Positions 8,241 to 16,774 of a stretch of DNA of 53,374 bases are shown here, piece by piece. Source of the stretch: a virus; IMG/VR virus record IMGVR_UViG_3300041405_000397, positions 1 through 53,374 of that record; one strand, written 5' to 3'. Every line of letters starts with the position of its first letter. The stretch's first letter is position 1. The notes beneath the pieces are model-generated. The model saw nothing but the letters and a program-made list of their open reading frames with translations, ran no database searches and had not been told where the DNA came from. Position numbers and translations under genes: made by a program.

Positions 8241-8911
8241 TGTTCATGCCTCCAGATTGAATGGGTAAGTTTTACGTAGGCTTGTCGATATGGCTCGCGA
8301 CGGCTCAGGCGCCCGGCCTGCTCGTGATGGAGCACTGTGTTATCACCAAGCCAGATCATTGCGTGGCAAGGATCGGACTCTGCGAAGGCCCGCCGGATGA
8401 TGACGTCCCCGGACTGGATGGCTTGCGCATCAACCTGGTGAAAGCCATTGGCAGCCATATTCTTGATATAAAGATTCTCTCCCCTGACCCACCAACCTGT
8501 TGATCGTTCGAAGTCTGGCAGGTCGATTCCGCACAGGTGGTAGGCATCCCGAAAAAGCGTGTAGCAGTCCATTATGCCATGCTCGAAAGCGCGTCCAAGA
8601 AGATACGATACCGGCCTGAATTTCCTCAGCTCTCCGGCGCTGGCAAGCCACCATTCAACATCCGTAGCAATCTGCGACTGGCGGTCAGCACCTGAAAGAA
8701 CCAGCTTTGGCTGCGGATGAGAATGAAAAACGGCGGTGATTTCTCCCGCCGCTTCTGCATTCATCCAGTCTGTATCGCTTATCCTGAAGTTCCTGTCTGG
8801 TTCAGGGTGAGCATTCTTACAACGAATCAGCCTGGCGCCATCAATAATCAGACCGCAGACCTCGCGGGTCGACGATGCTGCATATGCAAGGCATTCACTC
8901 TCTAACGTCAT
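8183..8911 (-). CDS. K: Tail assembly protein K (JAMM plus NlpC/P60 peptidase)
   Basis: 242 residues with two hydrolase domains. The N-terminal Mov34/JAMM domain shows His63-Ser-His65-Pro and Ser73-x-x-Asp76. The C-terminal NlpC/P60 domain has Cys116 (MDCYTLFRDAYH) and His183 (PCHAMIWLGD). Lambda K has the same two domains and may cut peptidoglycan during DNA entry or process tail parts. It overlaps L at 8908-8911 and I at 8183-8240, which suggests coupled translation. Confidence 0.93.
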   Translation of the reverse strand: MTLESECLAYAASSTREVCGLIIDGARLIRCKNAHPEPDRNFRISDTDWMNAEAAGEITAVFHSHPQPKLVLSGADRQSQIATDVEWWLASAGELRKFRPVSYLLGRAFEHGIMDCYTLFRDAYHLCGIDLPDFERSTGWWVRGENLYIKNMAANGFHQVDAQAIQSGDVIIRRAFAESDPCHAMIWLGDNTVLHHEQAGRLSRREPYRQAYVKLTHSIWRHEQCSSLDLRGIFDDISVRSL

Positions 8912-9612
8912 GAGATTTTCCCTGAACCGGGGAATCCCCCGAATGGTTTAGGTGAAGGCTTCGGATAGCGAAAATTACACCCGGAAAGGTGCTTTGAGCA
9001 CTTATCTCTCGACAGGTCTGATGTGGGGTTATCCTTCTCATCGGCTACTGCCGGACCGTCATAGAAGCAGCCATCGCCGCGGTAAACCCACTGGCAAACG
9101 TCAGCCAGTATCGTGCGGGCCGGGATGATCGCATTGTCGCAGTCCACCGGAGTGGCAAGACTGTAGGTAACGGTCTCAAAGGTCTCTTCCGTCATCTCTT
9201 CAATGACGTACCTTGAAACGGCCTCCATAGTGCTGTCTGCATTCGCATTGCCATTGGGGAAGTTGACCGCATCCAGATGCTTAACCAGAACCTGACGGCG
9301 AGTTACCACAGCACCAAGCGCATCATCAAAGTCATGGTTGATACCGGTAATCAGGCCAGATATGTTTGCCACCTTCATCGTGGGGCGCGAGTACGTCCCT
9401 TCTGATTTGGTTTCAAAACCCTCCACCGCGATCGGATACGCTGAATACTTTCTTCCCTGCCAGACAACATCACCGTAATAACCGTTTGTGCCTGAGTGGA
9501 AGCGAATCACATCCCCACCGAACGCCTGCAAATCAACCTCAAAGAGGTCAAGCATTGCGCCAACGCCAGCATCAACACTTTCGATAATCAGCTCTGCCGG
9601 AATGTCTCTCAT
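8908..9612 (-). CDS. L: Minor tail protein L
   Basis: 234 residues starting MRDIPAELIIESVDAG, the standard start of lambda L homologues. Four Cys in the C-terminal part (GDGCFYDGP, DKCSKHLSGCNFRYP) fit the family, where they bind an iron-sulphur cluster. Part of the tail tip complex that initiates tail assembly with I, J and K. Four-base overlaps with both neighbours. Confidence 0.93.
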   Translation of the reverse strand: MRDIPAELIIESVDAGVGAMLDLFEVDLQAFGGDVIRFHSGTNGYYGDVVWQGRKYSAYPIAVEGFETKSEGTYSRPTMKVANISGLITGINHDFDDALGAVVTRRQVLVKHLDAVNFPNGNANADSTMEAVSRYVIEEMTEETFETVTYSLATPVDCDNAIIPARTILADVCQWVYRGDGCFYDGPAVADEKDNPTSDLSRDKCSKHLSGCNFRYPKPSPKPFGGFPGSGKIS

Positions 9613-9962
9613 CGCGGCACCTGCTCAAAGTCGGCTGAAAGCTTGTAGTGGCCTCCATTTTTTACGAGCGACCATGATCGGCATACGAATAACGCCTGCG
9701 TTCCGGTATCCGATGGCGTCCAGTAAAAGGACTCCACTGCCATCCTCGCTGTTAGAAAAGCATTTGCCTGTTTTGCCACGTTTGGCCGCGAACACTTCGC
9801 ATCGTCCACTCCTACAAACTCCAGTGAATATTTGTCCATGAGCGGGTTAATACCTTTGGTCTGGCGCTGCTCGTAACCATCTCCAAGCTTCACCACTGCC
9901 ACATTTGGCGTGCGATCAGCCGTGAAGCTCTTTTGAGGGCTCCAGATGAATGTTTCTGGCAT
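9609..9962 (-). CDS. M: Minor tail protein M
   Basis: 117 residues from the ATG at 9962, chosen because MPETFIWSPQKSF is the normal family start and a CGGAG lies a few bases upstream; a longer reading to 10007 has no better signal. Family motifs include VAVVKLGDGYEQRQ and SFYWTPSDTG. Lambda M joins the tail tip before the tape measure protein is added. Confidence 0.92.
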   Translation of the reverse strand: MPETFIWSPQKSFTADRTPNVAVVKLGDGYEQRQTKGINPLMDKYSLEFVGVDDAKCSRPNVAKQANAFLTARMAVESFYWTPSDTGTQALFVCRSWSLVKNGGHYKLSADFEQVPR

Positions 9963-10027
9963 TGAATACTCCGGTGTAGAATGGCACTGCATAACAATGC
10001 GCATCATAAAAATTTGAGGAAATTTAT

Positions 10028-10258
10028 ATGCTTGATATTTCTGAAATGACTTACGAACAGCGAGATCTTATTGTTTTACGTAGTGCCATGCAGTTTGTAA
10101 TCAGTGTGCTGAGTGATGAGCAGCGAGACCGCTTATATGAATTGGCTAATGGAGCCAAAAATGGCGCAACTGAGAGCGAGGATGAGGACATTAGAAGCCT
10201 TACTCCTGAGCTGTTTGATGAAGTAATTAAGCTGTTCAAAGATTCTGACATTAGATAG
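10028..10258 (+). CDS. Small acidic helical protein, rightward gene in the late operon
   Basis: 76 residues, ATG preceded by GAGGAA. It runs against the surrounding tail genes, between M and the tape measure gene, so it needs its own promoter. It is predicted to be all-helical and acidic. The central part (VLRSAMQFVISVLSDEQRDRLYEL) resembles the product of 14357-14563 (IVQLKMVIGLIIAKLPPEQREDLIQEL). Such opposed small genes are often expressed in the lysogen. Function unknown. Confidence 0.75.
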   Translation: MLDISEMTYEQRDLIVLRSAMQFVISVLSDEQRDRLYELANGAKNGATESEDEDIRSLTPELFDEVIKLFKDSDIR

Positions 10259-10274
10259 AAATGATACGGGTGGG

Positions 10275-13200
10275 TTATTTTTTCCTTAGCATTCCACCCG
10301 GCCTTTGTTGATCCCTCATTATCATCATCATGTCCGTCGACCAAGCCTGCCTGAGTTGCTTAACCGTGCCGTCATCAATCCCGCCAGTTGTATTTATAGT
10401 CAGGTTCATTGTTGGGTTAAAGGATGCTCCACCATCGGTGCGACCGATATCGCTGTTGCTAATCACTCGACCATTATCGCCAGGAATCATGTACTGGTTG
10501 CCGTTACTGGCTTTGTAGATTTCAGGCTTGCCACCTTCCCCTACCCGATACATCGAATTGCCGTTAACCGGGCCACCATGCTCACGGCCGCCGCCGTAGG
10601 AAATGCTGCCTATTGTCGACAGAACCCCGGCGCCAGCACTCGCAATTGAAGCGTAGTTGGCAAGCTTTTGCGCAGGAGTGAGAGCTGTTGGATCGGCCAT
10701 AGCTTGAGAGATTGCCAGCTGCAGGTTGAGCGCTGACTGAGCTACAGCAAACCCTTTGCTGAGCGCGAACATGGCCTGATACGCACCACTGCTCCTGCCT
10801 GCCGCACCGGCCGCAAGATTAGCCAAACCGTCAAAGCCCTGAGCTACAGACCCGATAATCGAGGATATAGCAGCAGACTGCATGTCAGCCTCATCCTGAA
10901 TGATTTGCTGCCGGGCATTGGAAGCCTGCCGCTGAATTGCGGTTTTGGCATCCTCGTAAATCTGCGTGTTCTCTGTATCAATGGCCTGATACTTGGCAAG
11001 CGCTGCCAGCTTCTGTTGCTCCTGCAGGTCTATCTGCGCAGTCGGATCAACCACAGCACCGGTTACTGCATCAGGCATTACATTGGCCGCTGCTATTTCC
11101 TGCGTGGCAAACTTACGGCCCTGCTCAGCCTGAGCCAGATCGCGAACTGCCTTGGCACTGTCGAAAGTTTTAGCAGCGTATTCGCCAGCCTGACGGATAT
11201 CGTTATCGGTCGCGCCCTTGCCAAGTGACTGCTGAGCGTTGAGGATGGCCTTCTCGCGCGTAAGCTCCTGTGTTGATTCGGCGGCAAGCTCAGATTGTTC
11301 TTTCAACTTAGCCAACTTTTGAGCAACACTTTCAGCTTGGTTGGCTGCCTTTTTTGATTCTGAGTTGGCATCCTTAGCGGCTTTGTTTCTTGCCGCCTCT
11401 GCCTGCTGCAAATCATATTGCTTCCCAGCAAGTTCACCTGCTGAATTAATTTGATTCTGGTTTCCCTGCTTTGACTGGGCCTCCATCTTGGCTTTGGTCA
11501 CCGCCCGGAGACGCTTGTCTGTTATAGAAAGCAGCTCATTTTCTTCTTCAAGGCTCTGATTGTATTCATCTGCCTTTTGGCTGCGAGGAATCTCCAAGCT
11601 GGATGAGTTAAACCTTTCCTTGGCTTTACTTGCAATATCCAGTGCCTTGCCAAACTGGTTCATCATGCCAGCTGCAATGCTAGCTTGTTCTCCATCACGC
11701 TTAAGCAGGTCTATGCCATCTTTTAAAGTCCCGTTCAGCGTTGCTCTTCCAAGATTGATGGCGCTCTGCGTTTGATCGAGCCTCCTTTGTGCCTGAGCGA
11801 GATTATCGGCCGCTATTGCCATGTCATCCTGAGCACCTGACAGTGCCTCAGCCGCTTGCCTTCCCCTTTTTATTCCCTCCCCCCAGTTTTCTACTTCTTT
11901 CTTCAGGTTCACCACCCTGGTTGCTGTTTTATCGAATGCCTCTTGGGCCTCTTCAAGCGAATCGTTCAGCTGCGGGATGTTTTTGCTTAGTTTGGCAACT
12001 GATGAAGCCACTTCGACATCAGACATTGCCTTGAATTTTTGGACAAGATTGTTTACGCCATCAGCAAGCTCATTGGATTCTTTTCTGGCCTCTTTAGCTG
12101 CATTAGAGAAATAAAGAACCGCGCTAGCCGCCAGCGCAGCCACGCCGACCGGGCCGCCAACAAGACTTAGCGCACTACGAAATAACCCTATGCCTGCATT
12201 GGCATTTCTGGCAGCCGTGTTTGCAGCTGCCTGCGCAGTAGCGTTAGCTGCTAGTGCCCGATTGTAGTTGTCAGTAGCTGTCGCCGCGCTAACGCGTGCA
12301 GCAGACAGAGAAGCCTCTGCCGCGGTAGTGTTGGCAGCACTGAACGCGCTGGCGCGCATCATTTCAGCGAGGCGGATTTCATCTATAGCTCTTTGTTTCG
12401 CAGCAAGAGATGACCTAAGTTCTGCAGCAGCAAGGTTCGCAGCAGCCTGAGCTGCCTGATTGTCTGCCAGCGCGGCTTCTCTTGCAGAATATGCTAGTTT
12501 GATTTTTGCTGCAGTTGCGGCTGATAGCATGCCTACAAATCGACTTCCCATCACAGTAGCTAGGACGGCTACTGCCGTGCCAATCACATCAAGGTTCTCA
12601 CTTAAAGAGATGACGCTTTTGTTGAACACGTTGATGGTTGACTGGACACTCGATGATTCACCTACAAACTTCGTTATGTTATTTGTGGCAGTGGTGAAGG
12701 CCTGACCCATTGTGGTTACGGTGTTTCCAAACTCTTTAGCGATTACATCGCTCTGTTTGAGCAAGCCATTAACCACAACCTCTGTTGTTAACTGCCCTTG
12801 CGCGGCCATTCCACGAAGCTGTCCAATCGTCACGCCCAGTGAGTCTGCTAAAGCAACTGCAAGGCGACTGCCGTTTTCTGAGATTGAGTTAAATTCCTCA
12901 CCTCGCAGAACACCGGATGCCAGTGCTTGGGACAGCTGCGTCATGGTAGAGCTGGCTTCCTCCGTGGTTGCCCCAGACACGGCCAGCCCTTTATTAATCG
13001 TCGTGGTAAGGGTTACGAGATCTTTAGTGCTTGTCCCTGCACTTCTGGTGGCGCGCTCCAGCCTTCCGTACAAAGTTGCCGTCGCAGAAAGACTGCTCAT
13101 AGTGTTCTGCGAAATGTCGAAAACTCGCTGAGTTACATCAGCAAGTTGTTCATTAGCTCTCACTGAGTTAGCTAATTTGTTGTTAACATTTACCCATTCG

Positions 13201-13469
13201 TTACCATATTCAGCAACCTGTTGAATGGATAGAGCAGCTGCTACACCCTTGGCTATTCCACTAAGGCTGGACATAGCCTGCCCCATCGACGACACAGAAC
13301 GCTCCGTTCTTGTTACGCTCGCCTCCAGCCTGCCCATATTTGCGCCCATTCCATTTAGGGCAGCATCAACCTCTCTTCTTGCCGCCAGAAGCTTTGCGGT
13401 ATCCATATCTACTTCATAGATGATGCTGCCTGCATTTAGCGAGCCTGCCATTTGATTATCTCCGGGCAT
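10275..13469 (-). CDS. Tail tape measure protein
   Basis: 1064 residues, very Ala-rich and mostly helical. The N-terminal tape measure domain spans about residues 60-250 (FNSISENGSRLAVALADSLG, LTTEVVVNGLL). Hydrophobic segments lie in the middle (LVGGPVGVAALAASAVLYFS) and C-terminal part, long coiled-coil stretches between, and a C-terminal virion domain follows (NSMYRVGEGGKPEIYKASNGN). It sets tail length and leaves first during DNA injection. Two chaperone genes would normally lie just upstream; here that place is taken by the immI-like insertion. Confidence 0.95.
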   Translation of the reverse strand: MPGDNQMAGSLNAGSIIYEVDMDTAKLLAARREVDAALNGMGANMGRLEASVTRTERSVSSMGQAMSSLSGIAKGVAAALSIQQVAEYGNEWVNVNNKLANSVRANEQLADVTQRVFDISQNTMSSLSATATLYGRLERATRSAGTSTKDLVTLTTTINKGLAVSGATTEEASSTMTQLSQALASGVLRGEEFNSISENGSRLAVALADSLGVTIGQLRGMAAQGQLTTEVVVNGLLKQSDVIAKEFGNTVTTMGQAFTTATNNITKFVGESSSVQSTINVFNKSVISLSENLDVIGTAVAVLATVMGSRFVGMLSAATAAKIKLAYSAREAALADNQAAQAAANLAAAELRSSLAAKQRAIDEIRLAEMMRASAFSAANTTAAEASLSAARVSAATATDNYNRALAANATAQAAANTAARNANAGIGLFRSALSLVGGPVGVAALAASAVLYFSNAAKEARKESNELADGVNNLVQKFKAMSDVEVASSVAKLSKNIPQLNDSLEEAQEAFDKTATRVVNLKKEVENWGEGIKRGRQAAEALSGAQDDMAIAADNLAQAQRRLDQTQSAINLGRATLNGTLKDGIDLLKRDGEQASIAAGMMNQFGKALDIASKAKERFNSSSLEIPRSQKADEYNQSLEEENELLSITDKRLRAVTKAKMEAQSKQGNQNQINSAGELAGKQYDLQQAEAARNKAAKDANSESKKAANQAESVAQKLAKLKEQSELAAESTQELTREKAILNAQQSLGKGATDNDIRQAGEYAAKTFDSAKAVRDLAQAEQGRKFATQEIAAANVMPDAVTGAVVDPTAQIDLQEQQKLAALAKYQAIDTENTQIYEDAKTAIQRQASNARQQIIQDEADMQSAAISSIIGSVAQGFDGLANLAAGAAGRSSGAYQAMFALSKGFAVAQSALNLQLAISQAMADPTALTPAQKLANYASIASAGAGVLSTIGSISYGGGREHGGPVNGNSMYRVGEGGKPEIYKASNGNQYMIPGDNGRVISNSDIGRTDGGASFNPTMNLTINTTGGIDDGTVKQLRQAWSTDMMMIMRDQQRPGGMLRKK

Positions 13470-13494
13470 AAAAAAACCCCGCCGGAGCGAGGTT
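13470..13494 (-). terminator. Leftward terminator before the tape measure gene
   Basis: On the minus strand AACCTCGC, loop TCCG, GCGGGGTT, then a T run. It separates the inserted block from the tape measure gene. Confidence 0.7.
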
Positions 13495-13511
13495 TTGGAT
13501 TCTTTTAGTGA

Positions 13512-13796
13512 TTAGTTATACGTGCTTATTTTTGCTCTGATGTCTTTAGCATTTTGACAATACATCGCATCTTCTGGCTTAGATGGCTTGTTCTTGAGGC
13601 ATTCCATATAGATGTCATCATTTTGCTGAACGCTTTTCATTAAAATGCCAACTACGCGTTTGCAAAGCTCTGGCTTCTGATGGTCTTTGCAAACACCATC
13701 ATGAAGCTGATTCATCGACGACATCGAATCTTCTTCGGCAAAAGATGGTGATGACACAGTCATGGCAATAACCAAGATCGCAAATAAAGCCCTCAT
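13512..13796 (-). CDS. Small secreted protein with four cysteines
   Basis: 94 residues from the ATG at 13796. A clear signal peptide (MRALFAILVIAMTVSSPSFA, cut after Ala20) is followed by a mature part of about 74 residues with four Cys (GVCKD, ELCKR, MECLK, YCQNA). It is likely folded in the periplasm with two disulphides. It is not a virion protein by any motif. Position beside a sieA-like gene and the immI switch makes an effect on the cell envelope or on superinfecting phages possible; that is inference. Confidence 0.7.
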   Translation of the reverse strand: MRALFAILVIAMTVSSPSFAEEDSMSSMNQLHDGVCKDHQKPELCKRVVGILMKSVQQNDDIYMECLKNKPSKPEDAMYCQNAKDIRAKISTYN

Positions 13797-13809
13797 TTCC
13801 TTGCTCCCA

Positions 13810-14307
13810 TTAATCAGCCCAGCCTTCATATTTTCGCTTTGCCTCAATTTCTTCGAGCTTAGCAAAGTCTTTGTTTCGACGCAGTATCACAGAGTATTGC
13901 CTGTAACCATGATGAGCTGGAGCATGGAACTCCGGGCTTGGATGCTGCCGCCCTGTAATTTTCTGATATTCCACAACGCTATCTTTATGCTTTGCTGCCA
14001 TTGCTTCAACTGCAAGTGGCGCCAAGGCTATTTGCTGCTCACACAGAGCAATCGCCTTCTTCAGATTCCTGGGCTCAGCGCGAAGTTTATAGTGCTTTTT
14101 GATTTGCTCTTGCAAACGAAAGTGAGCTTGAATTATCTGATCGTTACTGAGGTGACGCAGGCCATCCAGCCATTCCTCTTCAGTCACATCCCTTTCCCCA
14201 CCTGTAATTGATGAGATAAATCCTAAAGGGAAACTAACGCAATGGGAAGCAAGAATGAAGTGAGCGTGATGTGATGAAACATCGTAGGCAGCAAGTTGCT
14301 CTCGCAT
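13810..14307 (-). CDS. Conserved phage protein of unknown function
   Basis: Up to 165 residues. The part from about residue 38 (ERDVTEEEWLDGLRHLSNDQ) looks like the conserved core: a helical protein with RAEPRNLKKAIALCEQQIAL and a C-terminal FHAPAHHGYRQYSVILRR stretch. I recall similar proteins in other enterobacterial phages but no function. The true start may be downstream of 14307, since the first 35 residues are less regular and no good ribosome site precedes the ATG. It overlaps the extended upstream reading of the next gene on the other strand but not its likely start. Confidence 0.6.
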   Translation of the reverse strand: MREQLAAYDVSSHHAHFILASHCVSFPLGFISSITGGERDVTEEEWLDGLRHLSNDQIIQAHFRLQEQIKKHYKLRAEPRNLKKAIALCEQQIALAPLAVEAMAAKHKDSVVEYQKITGRQHPSPEFHAPAHHGYRQYSVILRRNKDFAKLEEIEAKRKYEGWAD

Positions 14308-14356
14308 GGCTGATCACGATATTTTGTCTTCACGTAATAATAAAAATGGAGAGAAC

Positions 14357-14563
14357 ATGCCTACGGTCAATAAGCGCATCCAGCTTCAATGCGTACTCGA
14401 TAATTTAGACGATGCACAGGTTGAGATTGTTCAACTGAAGATGGTTATCGGTCTAATCATCGCCAAACTGCCACCTGAACAAAGAGAAGACCTCATTCAG
14501 GAGCTGCGAAATTTTGGTCTAAGCAGCAGCGCCCAAGAGTTCACTCAGTTTGTAGTGGAGTAA
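14357..14563 (+). CDS. Small helical protein, rightward gene in the late operon
   Basis: 68 residues from the ATG at 14357, which has GGAGAG seven bases upstream. It has the same style as 10028-10258: an isolated rightward gene inside leftward late genes, with a hydrophobic heptad stretch followed by PPEQREDLIQEL. The two may be distant paralogues on either side of the tape measure gene. No known function. Confidence 0.7.
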   Translation: MPTVNKRIQLQCVLDNLDDAQVEIVQLKMVIGLIIAKLPPEQREDLIQELRNFGLSSSAQEFTQFVVE

Positions 14564-14667
14564 GTGTCACCGTGCACTCATCATCTATTAGAATGCGGCT
14601 CGATCGAAAGCAAGAAACCCGCAGTTAAGCGGGTTGTGATTTACTGCGTTGTGATGATCACAATTCT

Positions 14668-15372
14668 TTATGCTACATCTGCACTGTGAATCAGGTGGCG
14701 TAGAGCCTTTACCCCTTCGGCGTTATAGCGGAATGCCTCAACCTGCTTGCTGCTGTAGGCTGACTTGTCCATGACGGTAATTCCGTACTGCTCGGTCTTG
14801 AGGTTGTTAGCATTAGCTACCCGCCCAATCTTCTGAGCGGAAACGCCCAGCATTTCGCCGACTTCTCCCGCGCTGTGGTAATGCCCCTCAACCTGTGGAA
14901 GCGGAAGCAATTCCATTCCTGCCGCATCATTAACGGCGCGAGCCATAGCGGTCTGCTTTGCCACATCGCTTAACTTGGGCATGAATGAAAGAGCTAGGCT
15001 CATTGCCTCAACTTCCATTTTTATTGCACGGGCGCGTCGATATTCTGGAAGATGTGATTTGGACTTTTGCGAAAGAACTTCCCCGGACTCAAGCTGACGC
15101 CAGCGTTTTGCCACCTTATGACGCAGCGGAATGCTGTAGCCGGTCATGAGGGTAAGGGTCAGGTCTTGGTCGAGCCAGAACTCCTGATATGTGCGTCCAC
15201 GCTCGTCTTTGTAATCGGCTGAGAAGTCAGCCGATTGAAGATTCAGCGCCTCGAGCATGGACCGGCAGTCAGCCATCACGTTTTTGTGCTGCTTTCCGGT
15301 CAATTTTGCAATCTCACGGCTCGACATTTTGGTGACAGCAGATCTTGGGTTTGCTACAGTTAGTCCAGACAT
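14668..15372 (-). CDS. Rha-family antirepressor or regulatory protein
   Basis: 234 residues from the ATG at 15372, with AGAGG six bases upstream. The N-terminal Rha domain is clear: MSSREIAKLTGKQHKNVMAD, then FWLDQDLTLTLMTGY and HKVAKRWRQLE. The C-terminal domain (HYHSAGEVGEMLGVSAQKIG) is the ANT/KilAC type found in phage antirepressors. Proteins of this type antagonise repressors or block growth when expressed early. It is second in the leftward unit headed by the Arc-like gene. Confidence 0.85.
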   Translation of the reverse strand: MSGLTVANPRSAVTKMSSREIAKLTGKQHKNVMADCRSMLEALNLQSADFSADYKDERGRTYQEFWLDQDLTLTLMTGYSIPLRHKVAKRWRQLESGEVLSQKSKSHLPEYRRARAIKMEVEAMSLALSFMPKLSDVAKQTAMARAVNDAAGMELLPLPQVEGHYHSAGEVGEMLGVSAQKIGRVANANNLKTEQYGITVMDKSAYSSKQVEAFRYNAEGVKALRHLIHSADVA

Positions 15373-15400
15373 AAAGCCTCTCATGGTTTTTGTTAATAGG

Positions 15401-15427
15401 CCGCCAACTCCACATTGGCGGTTTTTC
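15401..15427 (+). terminator. Rightward terminator
   Basis: CCGCCAA, loop CTCCACA, TTGGCGG, then TTTTTC and more T residues on the plus strand. It lies between the two antirepressor genes, so it may stop antisense transcription coming from 14357-14563. Confidence 0.65.
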
Positions 15428-15431
15428 TTTT

Positions 15432-16016
15432 TTAGCGAATCCTTGCTTCCTCTCCTTCCTTTAACTGTTTTTCCGCACCTTGCTTCACATAGCTCATGAA
15501 CACTTTTCCATCCTGAAACCTGTCATGCAGGCGGCCTGCCAACGGTGACTCAATAGCTCGCAAAGCTGGCTCAATCTGTGTCTTCCATGCTTCGTACATC
15601 ACCTGATAGTGCATACACAGGGAATCGACGTTGTAAGCATGACGCTCACGTTCGCTGGGCATTGCTGAAACCGGCATGTTTATAACAACTTCTCGATCTA
15701 AAATATCCAACACCCAACGCCGAAATTCTTTTGCCACTGGAGTGCGAGCAAACATTGCGATCAGATGTGCGCCTCTCAGAGAGAACACACGTACCTTTTT
15801 CCTGTAATTACCTGAGGTCACTGATTCAATGACCTGAGTCATTTCGGCGCTGAACTCATCTGCGTTCTGATTGAAAAGGTTGGTTATCGACTTGGTATTT
15901 TTGTATTGGAGGGCATTAGCGATATCTGCCGAAGTCAGCCATACCTGACTAAAATTTGCGACAGGTTGCAGTTGAATGCCGTGGAAGTTCAAATCTGGTT
16001 TAGCTACAATGTTCAT
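15432..16016 (-). CDS. BRO-N domain antirepressor
   Basis: 194 residues from the ATG at 16016. The BRO-N domain covers about residues 5-110: VWLTSADIANALQY, ITNLFNQNADEF, KVRVFSLRGAHLIAMFARTP and VAKEFRRWVLDIL. The same N-terminal domain is found in P22 Ant. The C-terminal half is helical and has no known domain. It lies directly behind the Arc-like repressor gene, as ant does in P22, so it probably inactivates a prophage repressor. Confidence 0.85.
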   Translation of the reverse strand: MNIVAKPDLNFHGIQLQPVANFSQVWLTSADIANALQYKNTKSITNLFNQNADEFSAEMTQVIESVTSGNYRKKVRVFSLRGAHLIAMFARTPVAKEFRRWVLDILDREVVINMPVSAMPSERERHAYNVDSLCMHYQVMYEAWKTQIEPALRAIESPLAGRLHDRFQDGKVFMSYVKQGAEKQLKEGEEARIR

Positions 16017-16089
16017 GTTGGTTTTCTCGCAAAGGTTAACCGGCACATTAGAAGCCCTGACTGTTAGCGCAGTTAGGGCTTCGCTGTTT

Positions 16090-16263
16090 TTACTGCGCAT
16101 TCAATTTTTCCTCTCTCAGACTTTTTGCCAGCCTCTGCACAATTGCTGAATTAATAGAAATGCCGTCCATCTCTGCCATCCTACGTATCTCTTCATCCAT
16201 TCTTTCAGGCAGGCGCAGATTGAAAACAACATTTTTTCGGCCTGTGTACGTTACGTCTTGCAT
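16090..16263 (-). CDS. arc: Arc-like ribbon-helix-helix repressor
   Basis: 57 residues from the ATG at 16263, with GGAGA nine bases upstream. The fold is read from VVFNLRLPERMDEEIRRMAE and ISINSAIVQRL, which align with P22 Arc (FNLRWP, NGRSVNSEIYQRV). The beta-strand residues contact DNA in the major groove as a dimer. It is the first gene of the leftward arc-ant type operon and faces the Mnt-like gene across a shared operator region. Confidence 0.88.
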   Translation of the reverse strand: MQDVTYTGRKNVVFNLRLPERMDEEIRRMAEMDGISINSAIVQRLAKSLREEKLNAQ

Positions 16264-16286
16264 TAAGATTCTCCACTCACCCAAAA

Positions 16287-16377
16287 GACACCAACTTGGT
16301 ACTAGCTCCAATTTACCACCATATTAGATGGTGTCAAGTAGGTGCTATTATCAAGCTATACGTCGAACGACCTACTT
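16287..16377. promoter_or_regulatory. Divergent operator-promoter region of the immI-like switch
   Basis: Two inverted repeats lie between the Arc-like and Mnt-like genes: GACACCA (16287-16293) with TGGTGTC (16329-16335), and AAGTAGGT (16336-16343) with ACCTACTT (16370-16377). An internal CACCA/TGGTG palindrome around 16317-16333 overlaps the first. These are good candidates for Arc and Mnt operators controlling the two opposite promoters. Confidence 0.6.
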
Positions 16378-16390
16378 TTATGGTAAAGAG

Positions 16391-16705
16391 ATGAGTAATT
16401 ACCCAAGCCAAGAAATGGACAGATTTAACGTACGCTTGCCTGCCGGAATGCGTGACGCTATAGCGGAACGGGCCAAAACGAACGGAAGATCAATGAACTC
16501 CGAAATTGTGCAGATACTGCAGGATGCATTAGATAGTTCACCTGAGCAGGTTTCATCAGACGCTATTGATAGAGCTTATTTTAATATGCTGGCAGAGATG
16601 AATAATGAGGATTTAGAACAGTGGTTTAAAGCAATAAAGGAGCATACAAAAGTCTTAAATCAAGCCACCGAAATTATAAAAAAACATAACAAAAAGCCCA
16701 CCTGA
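16391..16705 (+). CDS. mnt: Mnt-like ribbon-helix-helix repressor
   Basis: 104 residues from the ATG at 16391. Residues 10-50 (DRFNVRLPAGMRD, NGRSMNSEIVQILQDALDSS) match P22 Mnt (HFNFRMP, NGRSMNSELLQIVQDAL) closely. The C-terminal half is helical and ends in a Lys-rich tail, as expected for the tetramerisation helix of Mnt. It is transcribed away from arc and ant, as in P22, and in a lysogen should keep the antirepressors silent. A hairpin (AAGCCCAC/GTGGGCTT, 16694-16714) follows its stop. Confidence 0.9.
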   Translation: MSNYPSQEMDRFNVRLPAGMRDAIAERAKTNGRSMNSEIVQILQDALDSSPEQVSSDAIDRAYFNMLAEMNNEDLEQWFKAIKEHTKVLNQATEIIKKHNKKPT

Positions 16706-16774
16706 GTGGGCTTTCGGACGATTAGCACTGAGCAAGTAAAAAACAAAAAACTAGCGAGCGGTAGATATTGAATA

